Shown here in pieces: positions 51,239-59,633 of a stretch of 64,000 nucleotides of DNA; position 1 is the first letter of the stretch; every line of letters starts with the position of its first letter. The notes under the pieces were generated by a model. It was given only the letters and a program-made list of their open reading frames with translations, searched no databases and was not told the origin of the DNA. Made by a program: the position numbers and the translations under genes. The stretch comes from Amycolatopsis tolypomycina (GTDB taxonomy: Bacteria > Actinomycetota > Actinomycetes > Mycobacteriales > Pseudonocardiaceae), in assembly GCF_900105945.1 (NCBI RefSeq), contig NZ_FNSO01000004.1, positions 1,736,001 to 1,800,000 of the forward strand, given 5' to 3'.

Positions 51239-52279
51239 TCAGGAGCCGGCGGCGGGCGCGGTGCTCCCGCCGATGATCACTTCGGGGGACAGTACCTCGG
51301 CCGACGGGGGCGTGAGCACTTCGAGCTGCCGGGCGAGGAGTTCGACGGCCAGGCGGCCGAGGGTGCGCCCGGGGACCAGGACGGCGGTGAGGGGGAGGCG
51401 CCGGGCGTTCGCCACGGTCTCCGAGCAGACCGCGACGACGGACAGGTCACCGGGGACGTCGAGGCCCCGGTTCGCCAGCGCGGCCAGCACCCGCGGGAGG
51501 GCGGCCTCGTCGTCGACGACCAGGCCGGTGGGCGCGGCCTCGGCCAGCACTCGTGCCAGGCGGTCCTCGATCTCGTCCCCGGCGACGCCGACCGGGTGCG
51601 ACGACGCGCGGATCCCGCGGTGGCCGGCGGCGGCCGCGAACGCCGCGGCGAAGGCCGTCGTGCGGACCGCCGCGGACCGCTGTCCGATGTGGACGATCGA
51701 CCGGTGGCCGAGCTCGGCGAGGTGGGCGACGCAGGCGGCAGCCGCGGCGGGGTAGTCGAAGCCCAGGTGCGCCAGGGCCGGGTGTTCGGTGGGCTGCCCG
51801 CCGACGAGCACGGCCGGGACGCGTGCGGCGAGCAGCGGGGGCACGCGCGGGTCGTCGGCTTCGACGTCCATCACGATCGCTGCGTCCGCCAGTGCCGCGT
51901 GGAACACCCGGTGCAGGGCGTCGCCGCCGGTGTCCTGGGTGAGCAGGAGCAGGTCGAGGCGGTTCCCGCGCGCGGCCTCGACCGCGCCGGCGACGAACTC
52001 CGCCCCGGTGCCGGTGCTCTGGTCCCCGTGCGGCGGCACGGCGACGGCCACGACGCCGACGCGGCAGCCGGACGCCGAGCCGGGGGCACCGGGCCGCCGG
52101 TAGCCGAGCGTGCGGATGCTCTCCATGACCCGGCGCCGCGTCCGCGGCGAAATCGGCCGTTTTCCGGTGAGGACGTAGGACACCGTGCTGGGCGAAACGC
52201 CGGCCGCGGTGGCCACGTCGGCGACCGTCACGGTCTTGCCGCCGACCGCGTTCCCGGTCACATCGGAGGAATTGCGCAT
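51239..52279 (-). CDS. LacI-family repressor (alpha-galactoside operon, distal copy)
   Basis: 346 aa. ATG at 52279 with gaagg 11 bases upstream; the frame extends 17 codons further but without an RBS. HTH TVADVATAAGVSPSTVSYVL, then effector domain and C-terminal EVIIGGSTA. Only distantly similar to its neighbour; closer in HTH wording to the LacI at 3201. First gene of the minus-strand run leading into GH36 and ABC genes. Two different repressors in one operon may sense two ligands. Confidence 0.9.
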   Translation of the reverse strand: MRNSSDVTGNAVGGKTVTVADVATAAGVSPSTVSYVLTGKRPISPRTRRRVMESIRTLGYRRPGAPGSASGCRVGVVAVAVPPHGDQSTGTGAEFVAGAVEAARGNRLDLLLLTQDTGGDALHRVFHAALADAAIVMDVEADDPRVPPLLAARVPAVLVGGQPTEHPALAHLGFDYPAAAAACVAHLAELGHRSIVHIGQRSAAVRTTAFAAAFAAAAGHRGIRASSHPVGVAGDEIEDRLARVLAEAAPTGLVVDDEAALPRVLAALANRGLDVPGDLSVVAVCSETVANARRLPLTAVLVPGRTLGRLAVELLARQLEVLTPPSAEVLSPEVIIGGSTAPAAGS

Positions 52280-52574
52280 CGTCGATGACCTTCTCGTTCG
52301 CCCGATTGTCCAGTGGGTTGTCCGAGGCATGTGACCGGTAACATGAAATGCGGGGATTGACGTTAGTGGGCTCGATCGCCCTGGTCAAGCGGGTGTGGAA
52401 TTCGACTTATTCGACATCGGTGCTCGCTACGGCCGAACGGCCGATCCGGTTGTTTCGAAATGGTCACGACCACGTGGCGATCATGAGATTTACAAATCGG
52501 CCGCGCGCCCCCTAGTCTCCACGCGGGGATCGGGATGCGCGCATTCTTCGCGTGGGGGTTCGGGAGGTGGCCGC
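52280..52574. promoter_or_regulatory. Divergent promoter region (295 bp)
   Basis: Between the leftward lacI/GH36 operon and the rightward small-protein genes. Less GC-rich, with direct copies of gattgtcc/ggttgtccg (about 52303-52324) near the lacI start and gtggcgatcatgag around 52470. No convincing operator palindrome or coding sequence was found. Confidence 0.35.
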
Positions 52575-52835
52575 GTGGCCTACGTGACGCGGGTGCGGCG
52601 GGAACGGGTGTCGGTCGACGAGCTGGTGCGCCGGGCGCAGGCCGAGGAGGAGACGCGCCGGGCCGCGGCGGGCGGTGGGGCGCACCGCGTCCACGCCGCG
52701 CGGGTGCGGCGGCGCTGCCGCCTGGTCGCCTTCGGCGCCGTCGTGGTGTTCCTGGCTTCCTTCGGCCGGCCCACCGGCGCGGTCGCGCTGCCGGACGTGC
52801 GGCCGATCCCGCCGGCGACCGCGGCCGGGCGCTGA
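52575..52835 (+). CDS. Small single-pass membrane protein
   Basis: 86 aa from the GTG at 52575 with gggaggtgg 5 bases before it. A charged N-terminal part (RRERVSVDELVRRAQAEEET) is followed by one hydrophobic segment RLVAFGAVVVFLASFG (about 52-67) and a short tail. Such small basic membrane proteins are common in Pseudonocardiales; function unknown. It precedes the HTH-less LacI-like gene by 34 bases. Confidence 0.65.
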   Translation: MAYVTRVRRERVSVDELVRRAQAEEETRRAAAGGGAHRVHAARVRRRCRLVAFGAVVVFLASFGRPTGAVALPDVRPIPPATAAGR

Positions 52836-52869
52836 GCCCGTGCTGCCGAGCAGGCAGGAAGGCGCGGCG

Positions 52870-53703
52870 GTGGTGCTGCCGGAGCCGGGGCGGTCGATCG
52901 GCGTGCTGGCGACGACGCTGGCAACGCTGGGTGCGGGCCGGACGTTCGACGCCGTCGCGCAGGCGGCCGCGGCCGAGGGGTACACGGTCAAGCTGATCCC
53001 GCTGGGCAAGCCGGGCCCGGGCGCGGTGCCGGAGCTGTGCCGGGACGTGGGCGAGCACGGCGTCGACGGCCTGGTCGTGCTGGTCGGGGAGCACCACTGG
53101 GACGGCGTCGTGGTGCCCGGGGACGTGCCGGTGGTGGTCGTCGATGCGCGCCCCGGGGCCGGCTACCCGGCGGTGGACACCGATCAGGAACAGGGTGCGG
53201 CGCTGGCGACCGAGCACCTGCTCAAGCTGGGCCACGAAACGGTGTGGCACATCGCGGGCCCGTCGGATTCGCGCGCGGCCGAGCGCCGCGAGCGGGCCTG
53301 GCGGCGGACGCTGACGCGGTTCGACCGCCCGGTGCCGTTGCCGGTGGTGGGGGACTGGACGGCGGAGTCGGGGCACACGCTGGGCCGGGTGCTGGCGCAC
53401 GACCCGGCGGTGACGGCGGTGTTCGCGGCGAACGACCAGATGGCGCTGGGCTTGTTGCGCGCCCTGCACGAGGCGGGCCGTTCGGTGCCGGGCGAGGTCA
53501 GTGTCGTGGGCTTCGACGACATGCCGGAGGCCGCGAGCTTCTGGCCCCCGCTGACGACGATCCGGCAGTCGTTCCCGGAGCTGGGCCGCCGGGTGGTGCG
53601 GACGCTGCTCGCCCAGATCCGGTCCGGCATCCGGCCCGCGGCACCGGGGAACGTGCCGGTGACGCTCGTCGTGCGGGGCAGCACCGGCCCGCCGCCCTGG
53701 TAA
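52870..53703 (+). CDS. LacI-like effector domain protein lacking the DNA-binding domain
   Basis: 277 aa. GTG at 52870 with aggaagg 7 bases upstream (a GTG at 52840 would add 10 residues, still no HTH). It begins right at the effector domain (RSIGVLATTLATLGAGRTFD) and continues through VDTDQEQGAALATEHLLKLG, VFAANDQMALGLLRALHEAG, VVGFDDMPEAASFWPPLTTI to LVVRGSTGP. No HTH is encoded in any frame upstream. It may be a decoy sugar sensor, a dimer partner for a full LacI, or a truncated gene that kept a good RBS. Confidence 0.8.
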   Translation: MVLPEPGRSIGVLATTLATLGAGRTFDAVAQAAAAEGYTVKLIPLGKPGPGAVPELCRDVGEHGVDGLVVLVGEHHWDGVVVPGDVPVVVVDARPGAGYPAVDTDQEQGAALATEHLLKLGHETVWHIAGPSDSRAAERRERAWRRTLTRFDRPVPLPVVGDWTAESGHTLGRVLAHDPAVTAVFAANDQMALGLLRALHEAGRSVPGEVSVVGFDDMPEAASFWPPLTTIRQSFPELGRRVVRTLLAQIRSGIRPAAPGNVPVTLVVRGSTGPPPW

Positions 53704-53720
53704 GGGGCGGTAAGATCGTT

Positions 53721-54083
53721 GTGCCTTTTCCCGTACCGGAGCCGAGGACCGACGTGGGCGTCGACGTCTTGCTGATGGCCGTGCGGCAGCGCGGCACCAG
53801 CCCGAAGGGGCGGCAGGTGCGCCCGGTGGAGTTCTTGCTGGATCCGGCGGGCCGCTTCGCCCGGCTGTGCGCGTCGAGCCGTCAGCCGATGCTCAGCCGC
53901 GTGGACCCCGTCAAGACCCTGGTCCTGACCCGCGCCGACATGCCCCAGTTCATTTCCGAGGTGGAGACCGAACTTGCGGCGTCCGGCGACCGCGAGGTGA
54001 CGGACCTCCTGGAGCGTGTCCTCGGCCTGGCGCGGCAATGCGCGGCGCAGGAGTCGCACGAACTGCACCTCGACGGCGACTGA
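53721..54083 (+). CDS. Small hypothetical protein
   Basis: 120 aa from GTG 53721; GTG 53754 (109 aa, starting GVDVLLMAVRQRG) is an alternative with gagg upstream. Features: PVEFLLDPAGRFARLCASSR and ISEVETELAASGDREVTDLL, a likely alpha/beta single domain of normal amino-acid composition. No family recognised. Three small genes in a row (52575, 52870, 53721) may form one operon. Confidence 0.6.
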   Translation: MPFPVPEPRTDVGVDVLLMAVRQRGTSPKGRQVRPVEFLLDPAGRFARLCASSRQPMLSRVDPVKTLVLTRADMPQFISEVETELAASGDREVTDLLERVLGLARQCAAQESHELHLDGD

Positions 54084-54366
54084 GCGGGCGGCGTGGTCAG
54101 CGGTCCCGGGGCGTGGGTTCGGCGTCCGGGTTCGCGGGCTGCGCACTTCGGCGGAGATCCGCTTCGGTCCGGATCCGGATGCGGTTCGGGTTGGCGACGC
54201 CGGCAGCGGTGGAGTTGTCGTTCACCTTCCCGGTCTACCCCCGGATCGGGTTCGCTGCACAGTGATCCGCAGCACCGGTCCCGTTCGCGCGCGCGACGGC
54301 CCGTCCTCGCGGGACTGTCCGATCCGGACCGTCCCGCGGCCGAGCTGCCCCGGCGCCGCTGACGGG
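54084..54366. other. 283-bp spacer between convergent genes
   Basis: No gene-like frame of any quality. GC-rich, rich in cggg/ccgg words. No clear terminator hairpin was identified. Confidence 0.4.
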
Positions 54367-55149
54367 TCAGGCGTGGCCCGCCCCGAAGAGGTACCGGTTG
54401 GCGATGTCGATCACGAACCGGCCGCCGTACCCCGGGTAGCGGTCCACGATCGCCGCCTTGTACGCGTCGCCGTCGTCGCCCAGCAGCTCCTCCGCGTCGG
54501 CGAGGTACCGGCTCACCTCGCCGAACACCTCCGGCCCGGCCGGGGTGCCGTGCCCGACGAGGATCGTGTCGTACCCCGCTTCGCCCGCCAGGCGCTCGAT
54601 CGCCTTCCGCCAGCCCGCGATGTCGTTGTTGCCCAGGAACAGGTGGATGTCGTGGTACACCAGGTCCTGGGCGACGAGCACGCCCTGCTCGGGCAGCTTG
54701 ATCACCAGCTCGTCGGCCGCCTCGCCGCCGGTGTGGGCCTCGAACACGAACGGCACGCCGTCGATCACCTCGGTGCCCGGTTCGATGACCACCGCCGGGG
54801 TGACTTCGGCTGTCAGGATGGGGGCGCCGGTCGGGTCCTGGCCGTCGTCGAGGGCCGCGATCTGGTCGCGGACCACGGCGAGCGCGTGCACCGGGGCGCC
54901 GAAGCGGTTGGCGCCGCCGAAGTGGTCGGGGTGGGCGTGGGTGATGATCACCCGATCGAGGGGCTTGCCCAGGCCCCGGGCGTAGGCCGCGACCTCGTCG
55001 GCGTAGCCGCGGACGAACTGCGCGTCGACGACGACGACCCGCGACGGGGTCTCGATCAGCTGGGTGGTGACGTTGACGCTGTCGTCCGGCGCCATGTAGC
55101 TGTGCAGGCGCACCGCGCCCTTGTCGATGACGGTGATCGTGCCGTTCAT
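54367..55149 (-). CDS. MBL-fold metallo-hydrolase
   Basis: 260 aa. Zinc motif THAHPDHFGG (about residues 70-79), GGEAADELVIKLPEQGVLVAQD and a final HG in LVGHGTPAG: a standard metallo-beta-lactamase fold, here of the VIM-less, lactonase-like type without a signal peptide. Possibly a lactonase or esterase. It is divergent from the AraC regulator at 55245, which probably controls it. ATG with ggaggagcgatc upstream. Confidence 0.87.
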   Translation of the reverse strand: MNGTITVIDKGAVRLHSYMAPDDSVNVTTQLIETPSRVVVVDAQFVRGYADEVAAYARGLGKPLDRVIITHAHPDHFGGANRFGAPVHALAVVRDQIAALDDGQDPTGAPILTAEVTPAVVIEPGTEVIDGVPFVFEAHTGGEAADELVIKLPEQGVLVAQDLVYHDIHLFLGNNDIAGWRKAIERLAGEAGYDTILVGHGTPAGPEVFGEVSRYLADAEELLGDDGDAYKAAIVDRYPGYGGRFVIDIANRYLFGAGHA

Positions 55150-55244
55150 GATCGCTCCTCCTGGTCGGACGGCGCCCTGTCGGCGTCGCGATCACCACTT
55201 TCGTCCCGCAACCGCAGGCCGGCGAGATACCGTGGAGACTCACC

Positions 55245-56159
55245 ATGGTCAAAAGCGGACACGGAGCCGTGATGTCGATCCCGAACCTCGGCTTCGCCCC
55301 GCCGGAGGCCGGCGTCCCCGGCTTCGAGATCGTCGGCCTGGCCACCCTGCACGGCCGGATGCGGCGCCCCGGCGAGCTCCACCGCGTCGCCTTCCACAGC
55401 CTCACGCTGGTCACCGCGGGAACCGGCACGCGCACGGTCGACTTCGTGACCCACCCCTGCCGCCCGGGCACGCTGCTGTGGGTCCGGCCGGGCCAGGTCC
55501 AGCGCTACGGCGACCTCGGCACCACGGACGGCGTGCACCTGATGTTCACCCCGGCCTTCCCGCCGTCGTTCAGCGGCGCCGAGCACCTGGTCAGCGCGTG
55601 GTACGGCCCGGTCTGCCACCAGCTGGGGACGAGCCCGGAGTACGCCGTGCTCGCCACGCTGCTGAGCCAGCTGCGCGCGGAGGCCGCCCGTCCGCCGGGG
55701 ACGGTGTCGGCGGAGATCCTCGGGCTGCAGCTCGCGGCGCTGCTCCTGCACGTCGGCCGGCTGCCCGACGACCGCCCACGCGCGGGCGGCGACGTCTACG
55801 CCCGCTTCCGCGCCGAGCTCGAACGGTCGTACGCGACGGTGCGCCGCGCGGAGGACTACGCCCACCGCCTCGGCTACACGGTGAAGACGCTGACCCGCGC
55901 CTGCGTGGCCGCCACCGGCCAGCCGGTCAAGCACGTCATCGACGGCCGCGTGGCGCTGGAAGCCCAGCGCCTGCTGGCCCACACGGACGAGCCGGTCGCG
56001 GCCGTCGCGCGCCGGCTCGGGTTCAGCGAGCCGACCAACTTCGGCAAGTTCTTCACACGCCGGACCGGCAGTACGCCGGGGGAATTCCGGCGGGTGCACC
56101 GGCCGTCGAATCCGTCGAACGAGCCGTTTCGTTACCCGGCCGAGCCTGCGGACGCTTGA
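55245..56159 (+). CDS. AraC-family transcriptional regulator
   Basis: 304 aa from ATG 55245; ATG 55272 (with cggag upstream) is equally possible. N-terminal cupin-like sensor (about 30-130) with FHSLTLVTAGTGTRTVDFVT, then AraC HTH pair about 200-295: AHRLGYTVKTLTRACVAATG and VARRLGFSEPTNFGKFFTRR. Divergent from the MBL-fold gene. Confidence 0.88.
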   Translation: MVKSGHGAVMSIPNLGFAPPEAGVPGFEIVGLATLHGRMRRPGELHRVAFHSLTLVTAGTGTRTVDFVTHPCRPGTLLWVRPGQVQRYGDLGTTDGVHLMFTPAFPPSFSGAEHLVSAWYGPVCHQLGTSPEYAVLATLLSQLRAEAARPPGTVSAEILGLQLAALLLHVGRLPDDRPRAGGDVYARFRAELERSYATVRRAEDYAHRLGYTVKTLTRACVAATGQPVKHVIDGRVALEAQRLLAHTDEPVAAVARRLGFSEPTNFGKFFTRRTGSTPGEFRRVHRPSNPSNEPFRYPAEPADA

Positions 56160-56171
56160 CGGCGGCAGGTA

Positions 56172-56199
56172 TGACTGCGTAGACATGTCAGCGCAGTCA
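56172..56199. promoter_or_regulatory. 28-bp nested palindrome before the LacI/ABC/GH42 operon
   Basis: Outer arms tgactgcg/cgcagtca flank an inner gacatgtc; only the two bases between them on each side fail to pair. It lies 12 bases after the AraC stop and 52 bases before the LacI start. It could be an operator of the LacI gene or the AraC terminator. Confidence 0.55.
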
Positions 56200-56250
56200 C
56201 ACGGTTCACCAGGCACGATGCCTCGGGTGAGCGAAGCACCGGGAGAAGCA

Positions 56251-57288
56251 ATGACGCGATCGGGCCGGGGTGGGAATTCGTCCGCACCCAGCAGCAAGGA
56301 CGTGGCCCTGGCCGCCGGCGTCTCGCAGAAGACCGTCTCCCGGGTCTTCAACAACGAGCAGTACGTCTCGGCCGACGTCCGGCAGCGGGTGCTGGCCGCC
56401 GCCGAAGAGATCGGCTACCGGCCCAACAACGCCGCCCGGGCGCTCGCGTCCGGCCGGACCCGCTCGATCGGGGTCGTCACGCTGGGCACCGGGCTCTACG
56501 GGCCCGCGTCCCTGCTCGTCGGCATCGAACGGGCCGTGCAGAACGCCGGCTACGCGCTGCGCGTGGTCAGCACCCTGGAGGGTGACCCCTCCGGCGTCGC
56601 CGGCGCCGTCGAGTCGCTGCTCGAGCAGGGCGTCGACGGCATCGTCATCTCCGAACCCATCGACGAGGGCCCGCTGGCCCTGCAGGTGGACGTCCCGGTC
56701 CTGGTCTTCGGCGCCCCGCCGTCGTTCACCGCCCCCCGGCTGATCACCGCGGGCGTGATCTCGGAAGAGCTCGCCCGGATCGCCACGGACCACCTGCTCG
56801 ACCTCGGGCACGAGACCGTCCACCACATCGCGGGCCCGCGGCGGTGGTACGCGGCCCGCGACCGGGCCGAGGGCTGGCGCAAGGCGCTGCGGGCCCGCGG
56901 CGCGGTGGAGCCGCCGGTCGTCGACGGCGACTGGTCGGCATCGTCCGGGTACGCCGCCGGGCGGGTGCTGGCCGCCGGCGACGTCACCGCCGTGTTCGCG
57001 GCCAACGACGACATGGCCATCGGGCTGATCCGCGCGCTGCTCGAAGCGGGCAGGCGGGTCCCCGAGGACGTGAGCGTCGTCGGCTTCGACGACACGCCCA
57101 TCTCCGCCTACGTCACGCCGCCGCTGACCACCGTGCGGCAGCCGTTCGACCCGATGGCGACCGCGGGCCTGCGTCTGCTCGTGCACGCCATCGAACAGCC
57201 GCAGGCCGCCGACCTCGAACCCGAGACACCACCGCTCGAGCTCGTCGTCCGCGCTTCGACCGCCCGCTTCGCCGTCCACCCGGGCTGA
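56251..57288 (+). CDS. LacI-family repressor of the GH42 operon
   Basis: 345 aa. ATG at 56251 with gggagaag 3-4 bases before it. HTH SKDVALAAGVSQKTVSRVFN (about residues 14-33), RPNNAARALASGRTRSIGVV hinge and effector domain ending LVVRAST. Leads a same-strand operon with a binding protein, two permeases and beta-galactosidase, so it likely represses it until a galactoside or derivative binds. Confidence 0.92.
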   Translation: MTRSGRGGNSSAPSSKDVALAAGVSQKTVSRVFNNEQYVSADVRQRVLAAAEEIGYRPNNAARALASGRTRSIGVVTLGTGLYGPASLLVGIERAVQNAGYALRVVSTLEGDPSGVAGAVESLLEQGVDGIVISEPIDEGPLALQVDVPVLVFGAPPSFTAPRLITAGVISEELARIATDHLLDLGHETVHHIAGPRRWYAARDRAEGWRKALRARGAVEPPVVDGDWSASSGYAAGRVLAAGDVTAVFAANDDMAIGLIRALLEAGRRVPEDVSVVGFDDTPISAYVTPPLTTVRQPFDPMATAGLRLLVHAIEQPQAADLEPETPPLELVVRASTARFAVHPG

Positions 57289-57372
57289 CCGTCCGGAACC
57301 CGGCTTCGCGCATTCCCCTCACTCCCCACCGGTGTGCCCGGCACGCCGCATTCCGCCCCCAGGAGTTCCGTC

Positions 57373-58752
57373 ATGCCCGAACTCGTCCCGAACCACGCCT
57401 TCAGCCGCCGGTCCTTCCTCGCCGCGGCCGGCGCGGTCTCGCTCGGTGCCGCACTGGCCGCGTGCAGCGGCGGCGGGAGCACCGCCGCGCCCGCCGCCGA
57501 GAAGGTGAGCCAGGCCGACATCGACAAGGCGATGGCGACGCCCACCGAACTGGTCTTCTGGAGCTGGGCCCCGGAGATCGAGCAGGAAGTCGCCCTGTTC
57601 ACGAAGAAGTACCCGGCGATCAAGGTCACCGTGCAGAACGCCGGCCAGGGCACGCCGCAGTACACGAAGCTGCGGACCGCGCTGCAGGCCGGCACCGGCG
57701 CGCCCGACCTGGCGCAGGTCGAGTTCCAGTACCTGCCGACCTTCACGGTCCTCGACAGCCTGCTCGACCTCCGCCCGTACGGCGCCGACGCGCTGAAGGC
57801 CAAGTTCGTCGACTGGACGTGGGGCCAGGTCAGCGGCCCGAACGGCGAGGTCTTCGCCATCCCGCAGGACACCGGCCCGATGGGCCTGCTCTACCGGCAG
57901 GACATCTTCGACCGATACGGCATCGCGGTGCCGAAGACGTGGGACGAGTTCGCGGACGCGGCGCGGAAACTGCACGCCGCCGCACCGGACGTCTACCTGA
58001 CCAACCTCGCCTCCAACCAGCCGGCGGCCTGGCACGGCCTGCTCTGGCAGGCGGGCGACAAGCCCTACACGATGTCCGGCAAGAGCGACATCACGGTCGC
58101 CGTCAACAGCCCGGCCGCCAAGAAGCTCGCCGGCTACTGGGGCGGGCTGGCCAAGGAAGGCGTCATCGGGACCGAGACGGACTTCACCGACTCCTGGTAC
58201 GCCTCGCTCAACAACGGCAAGTACGCCACCTGGATCACCGCGGCCTGGGGCCCGGCCTTCCTGTCCGGCTCGGCCAAGGCCACCGCGGGCAAGTGGCGGG
58301 CCGCGCCGCTCCCGCAGTGGGACGCGGCCAAGCCGAGCTCCGGCAACTGGGGCGGCTCGACCACGGCGGTGCTGAAGGGCACGAAGAACCCGATCGCGGC
58401 GGCGATGTTCGCGCAGTTCCTCAACAGCGACCCCGAATCGGCGAAGATGTTCGCCACCAAGCAGCTGTTCTTCCCGGCGACCAAGGCCCTGCTCGCCGAC
58501 CCGTCGTTCGCCGGCGACACCCCGTCGTTCTACGGTGGCCAGAAGGTCAACGAGGTGTTCAGCGCGATCGGCGAGACCGTCTCACCGGAGTTCCAGTGGC
58601 CGCCGTTCCTCGACCAGGCCGTGACCGACTGGACCGAGACCGTCGGCAAGTCGCTGGCGGACAAGACCGACACGGTCGCCGCGCTCGACCAGTGGCAGTC
58701 GCGGATCACCACGTTCGCCAAGAACCAGGGCTTCACGGTCCAGGGCGGGTGA
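57373..58752 (+). CDS. Sugar ABC transporter substrate-binding lipoprotein (beta-galactoside operon)
   Basis: 459 aa. Tat-like signal SRRSFLAAAGAVSLGAAL and lipobox LAAC (Cys31). MalE-type binding protein: ELVFWSWAPEIEQEVALFTK, AIPQDTGPMGLLYRQDIFDR, WITAAWGPAFLSG. Start ATG has aggag 7 bases upstream. Followed by a permease with GTGA overlap. Presumed ligand: a beta-galactosyl oligosaccharide. Confidence 0.93.
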   Translation: MPELVPNHAFSRRSFLAAAGAVSLGAALAACSGGGSTAAPAAEKVSQADIDKAMATPTELVFWSWAPEIEQEVALFTKKYPAIKVTVQNAGQGTPQYTKLRTALQAGTGAPDLAQVEFQYLPTFTVLDSLLDLRPYGADALKAKFVDWTWGQVSGPNGEVFAIPQDTGPMGLLYRQDIFDRYGIAVPKTWDEFADAARKLHAAAPDVYLTNLASNQPAAWHGLLWQAGDKPYTMSGKSDITVAVNSPAAKKLAGYWGGLAKEGVIGTETDFTDSWYASLNNGKYATWITAAWGPAFLSGSAKATAGKWRAAPLPQWDAAKPSSGNWGGSTTAVLKGTKNPIAAAMFAQFLNSDPESAKMFATKQLFFPATKALLADPSFAGDTPSFYGGQKVNEVFSAIGETVSPEFQWPPFLDQAVTDWTETVGKSLADKTDTVAALDQWQSRITTFAKNQGFTVQGG

Positions 58753-59633
58753 GCGCGGTGAAGCACCGTTCCGCCGGGCCGTGGTTCGTGGCCCCGTTCC
58801 TGATCCTGTTCGCGCTGTTCTTCATCACCCCGCTGGCGTATGCCGCCTACCTCAGTTTCTTCCAGCACAAGCTGATCGGCGGCACGGTCTTCGTCGGCCT
58901 GGACAACTACGTCAAGGCCGTCACCGATCCCCAGTTCCTCCGGGGCGTGCTGCGGGTGGCGACGTTCTTCGTCATCCAGGTGCCGGTGATGCTGCTGCTG
59001 GCGCTGCTGTTCGCGCTCGCGCTCGACAGCGGCCTGATGCGGCTGTCGAAGGTGGTCCGCCTGGGCGTCTTCGTCCCGTACGCGGTGCCCAGCGTCGTCG
59101 CGACGCTGATGTGGGGCTACCTCTACGGCCAGGACTACGGGCCGTTCGCCCAGCTGAGCTCGTTCTTCGGGCTGCCGGTGCCGAAGTTCCTCAGCGACAG
59201 CTGGATGCTCGGCAGCCTCGCGAACGTCGTCACGTGGGAGTTCGTCGGCTACAACATGATCATCCTCTACGCCGCGCTGCGGACCATTCCGGGCGAGCTC
59301 TACGAAGCGGCCGAAGTGGACGGTGCCGGCGCCTGGCGCACGGCCTGGTCGATCAAGCTCCCGGCGCTGCGCCCGGCACTGCTGCTGACCCTGCTGTTCT
59401 CCGTGATCGGCAGCTTCCAGCTGTTCAACGAACCCAAGCTGCTCAAGACGATCGCGCCCAACGTCATCGACAGCGGGTACACGGCCAACCTGTACGCGTA
59501 CTCGCTCGCCTTCACCGGCCAGCAGGTCAACTACGCGGCCACCGTGTCGTTCCTGCTGGGCCTGGTCATCGTCGTCATCTCGTACACGATCCTGATCACC
59601 GCCAACCGCCGGAGCCGGAGGGCCGCCGCATGA
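58749..59633 (+). CDS. Sugar ABC transporter permease (MalF type)
   Basis: 294 aa from the GTG that overlaps the previous stop; a GTG three codons on is an alternative. Six TM helices starting GPWFVAPFLILFALFFITPL; EAA motif ELYEAAEVDGAGAWRTAW. Coupled by ATGA to the next permease. Confidence 0.92.
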   Translation: MSAVKHRSAGPWFVAPFLILFALFFITPLAYAAYLSFFQHKLIGGTVFVGLDNYVKAVTDPQFLRGVLRVATFFVIQVPVMLLLALLFALALDSGLMRLSKVVRLGVFVPYAVPSVVATLMWGYLYGQDYGPFAQLSSFFGLPVPKFLSDSWMLGSLANVVTWEFVGYNMIILYAALRTIPGELYEAAEVDGAGAWRTAWSIKLPALRPALLLTLLFSVIGSFQLFNEPKLLKTIAPNVIDSGYTANLYAYSLAFTGQQVNYAATVSFLLGLVIVVISYTILITANRRSRRAAA

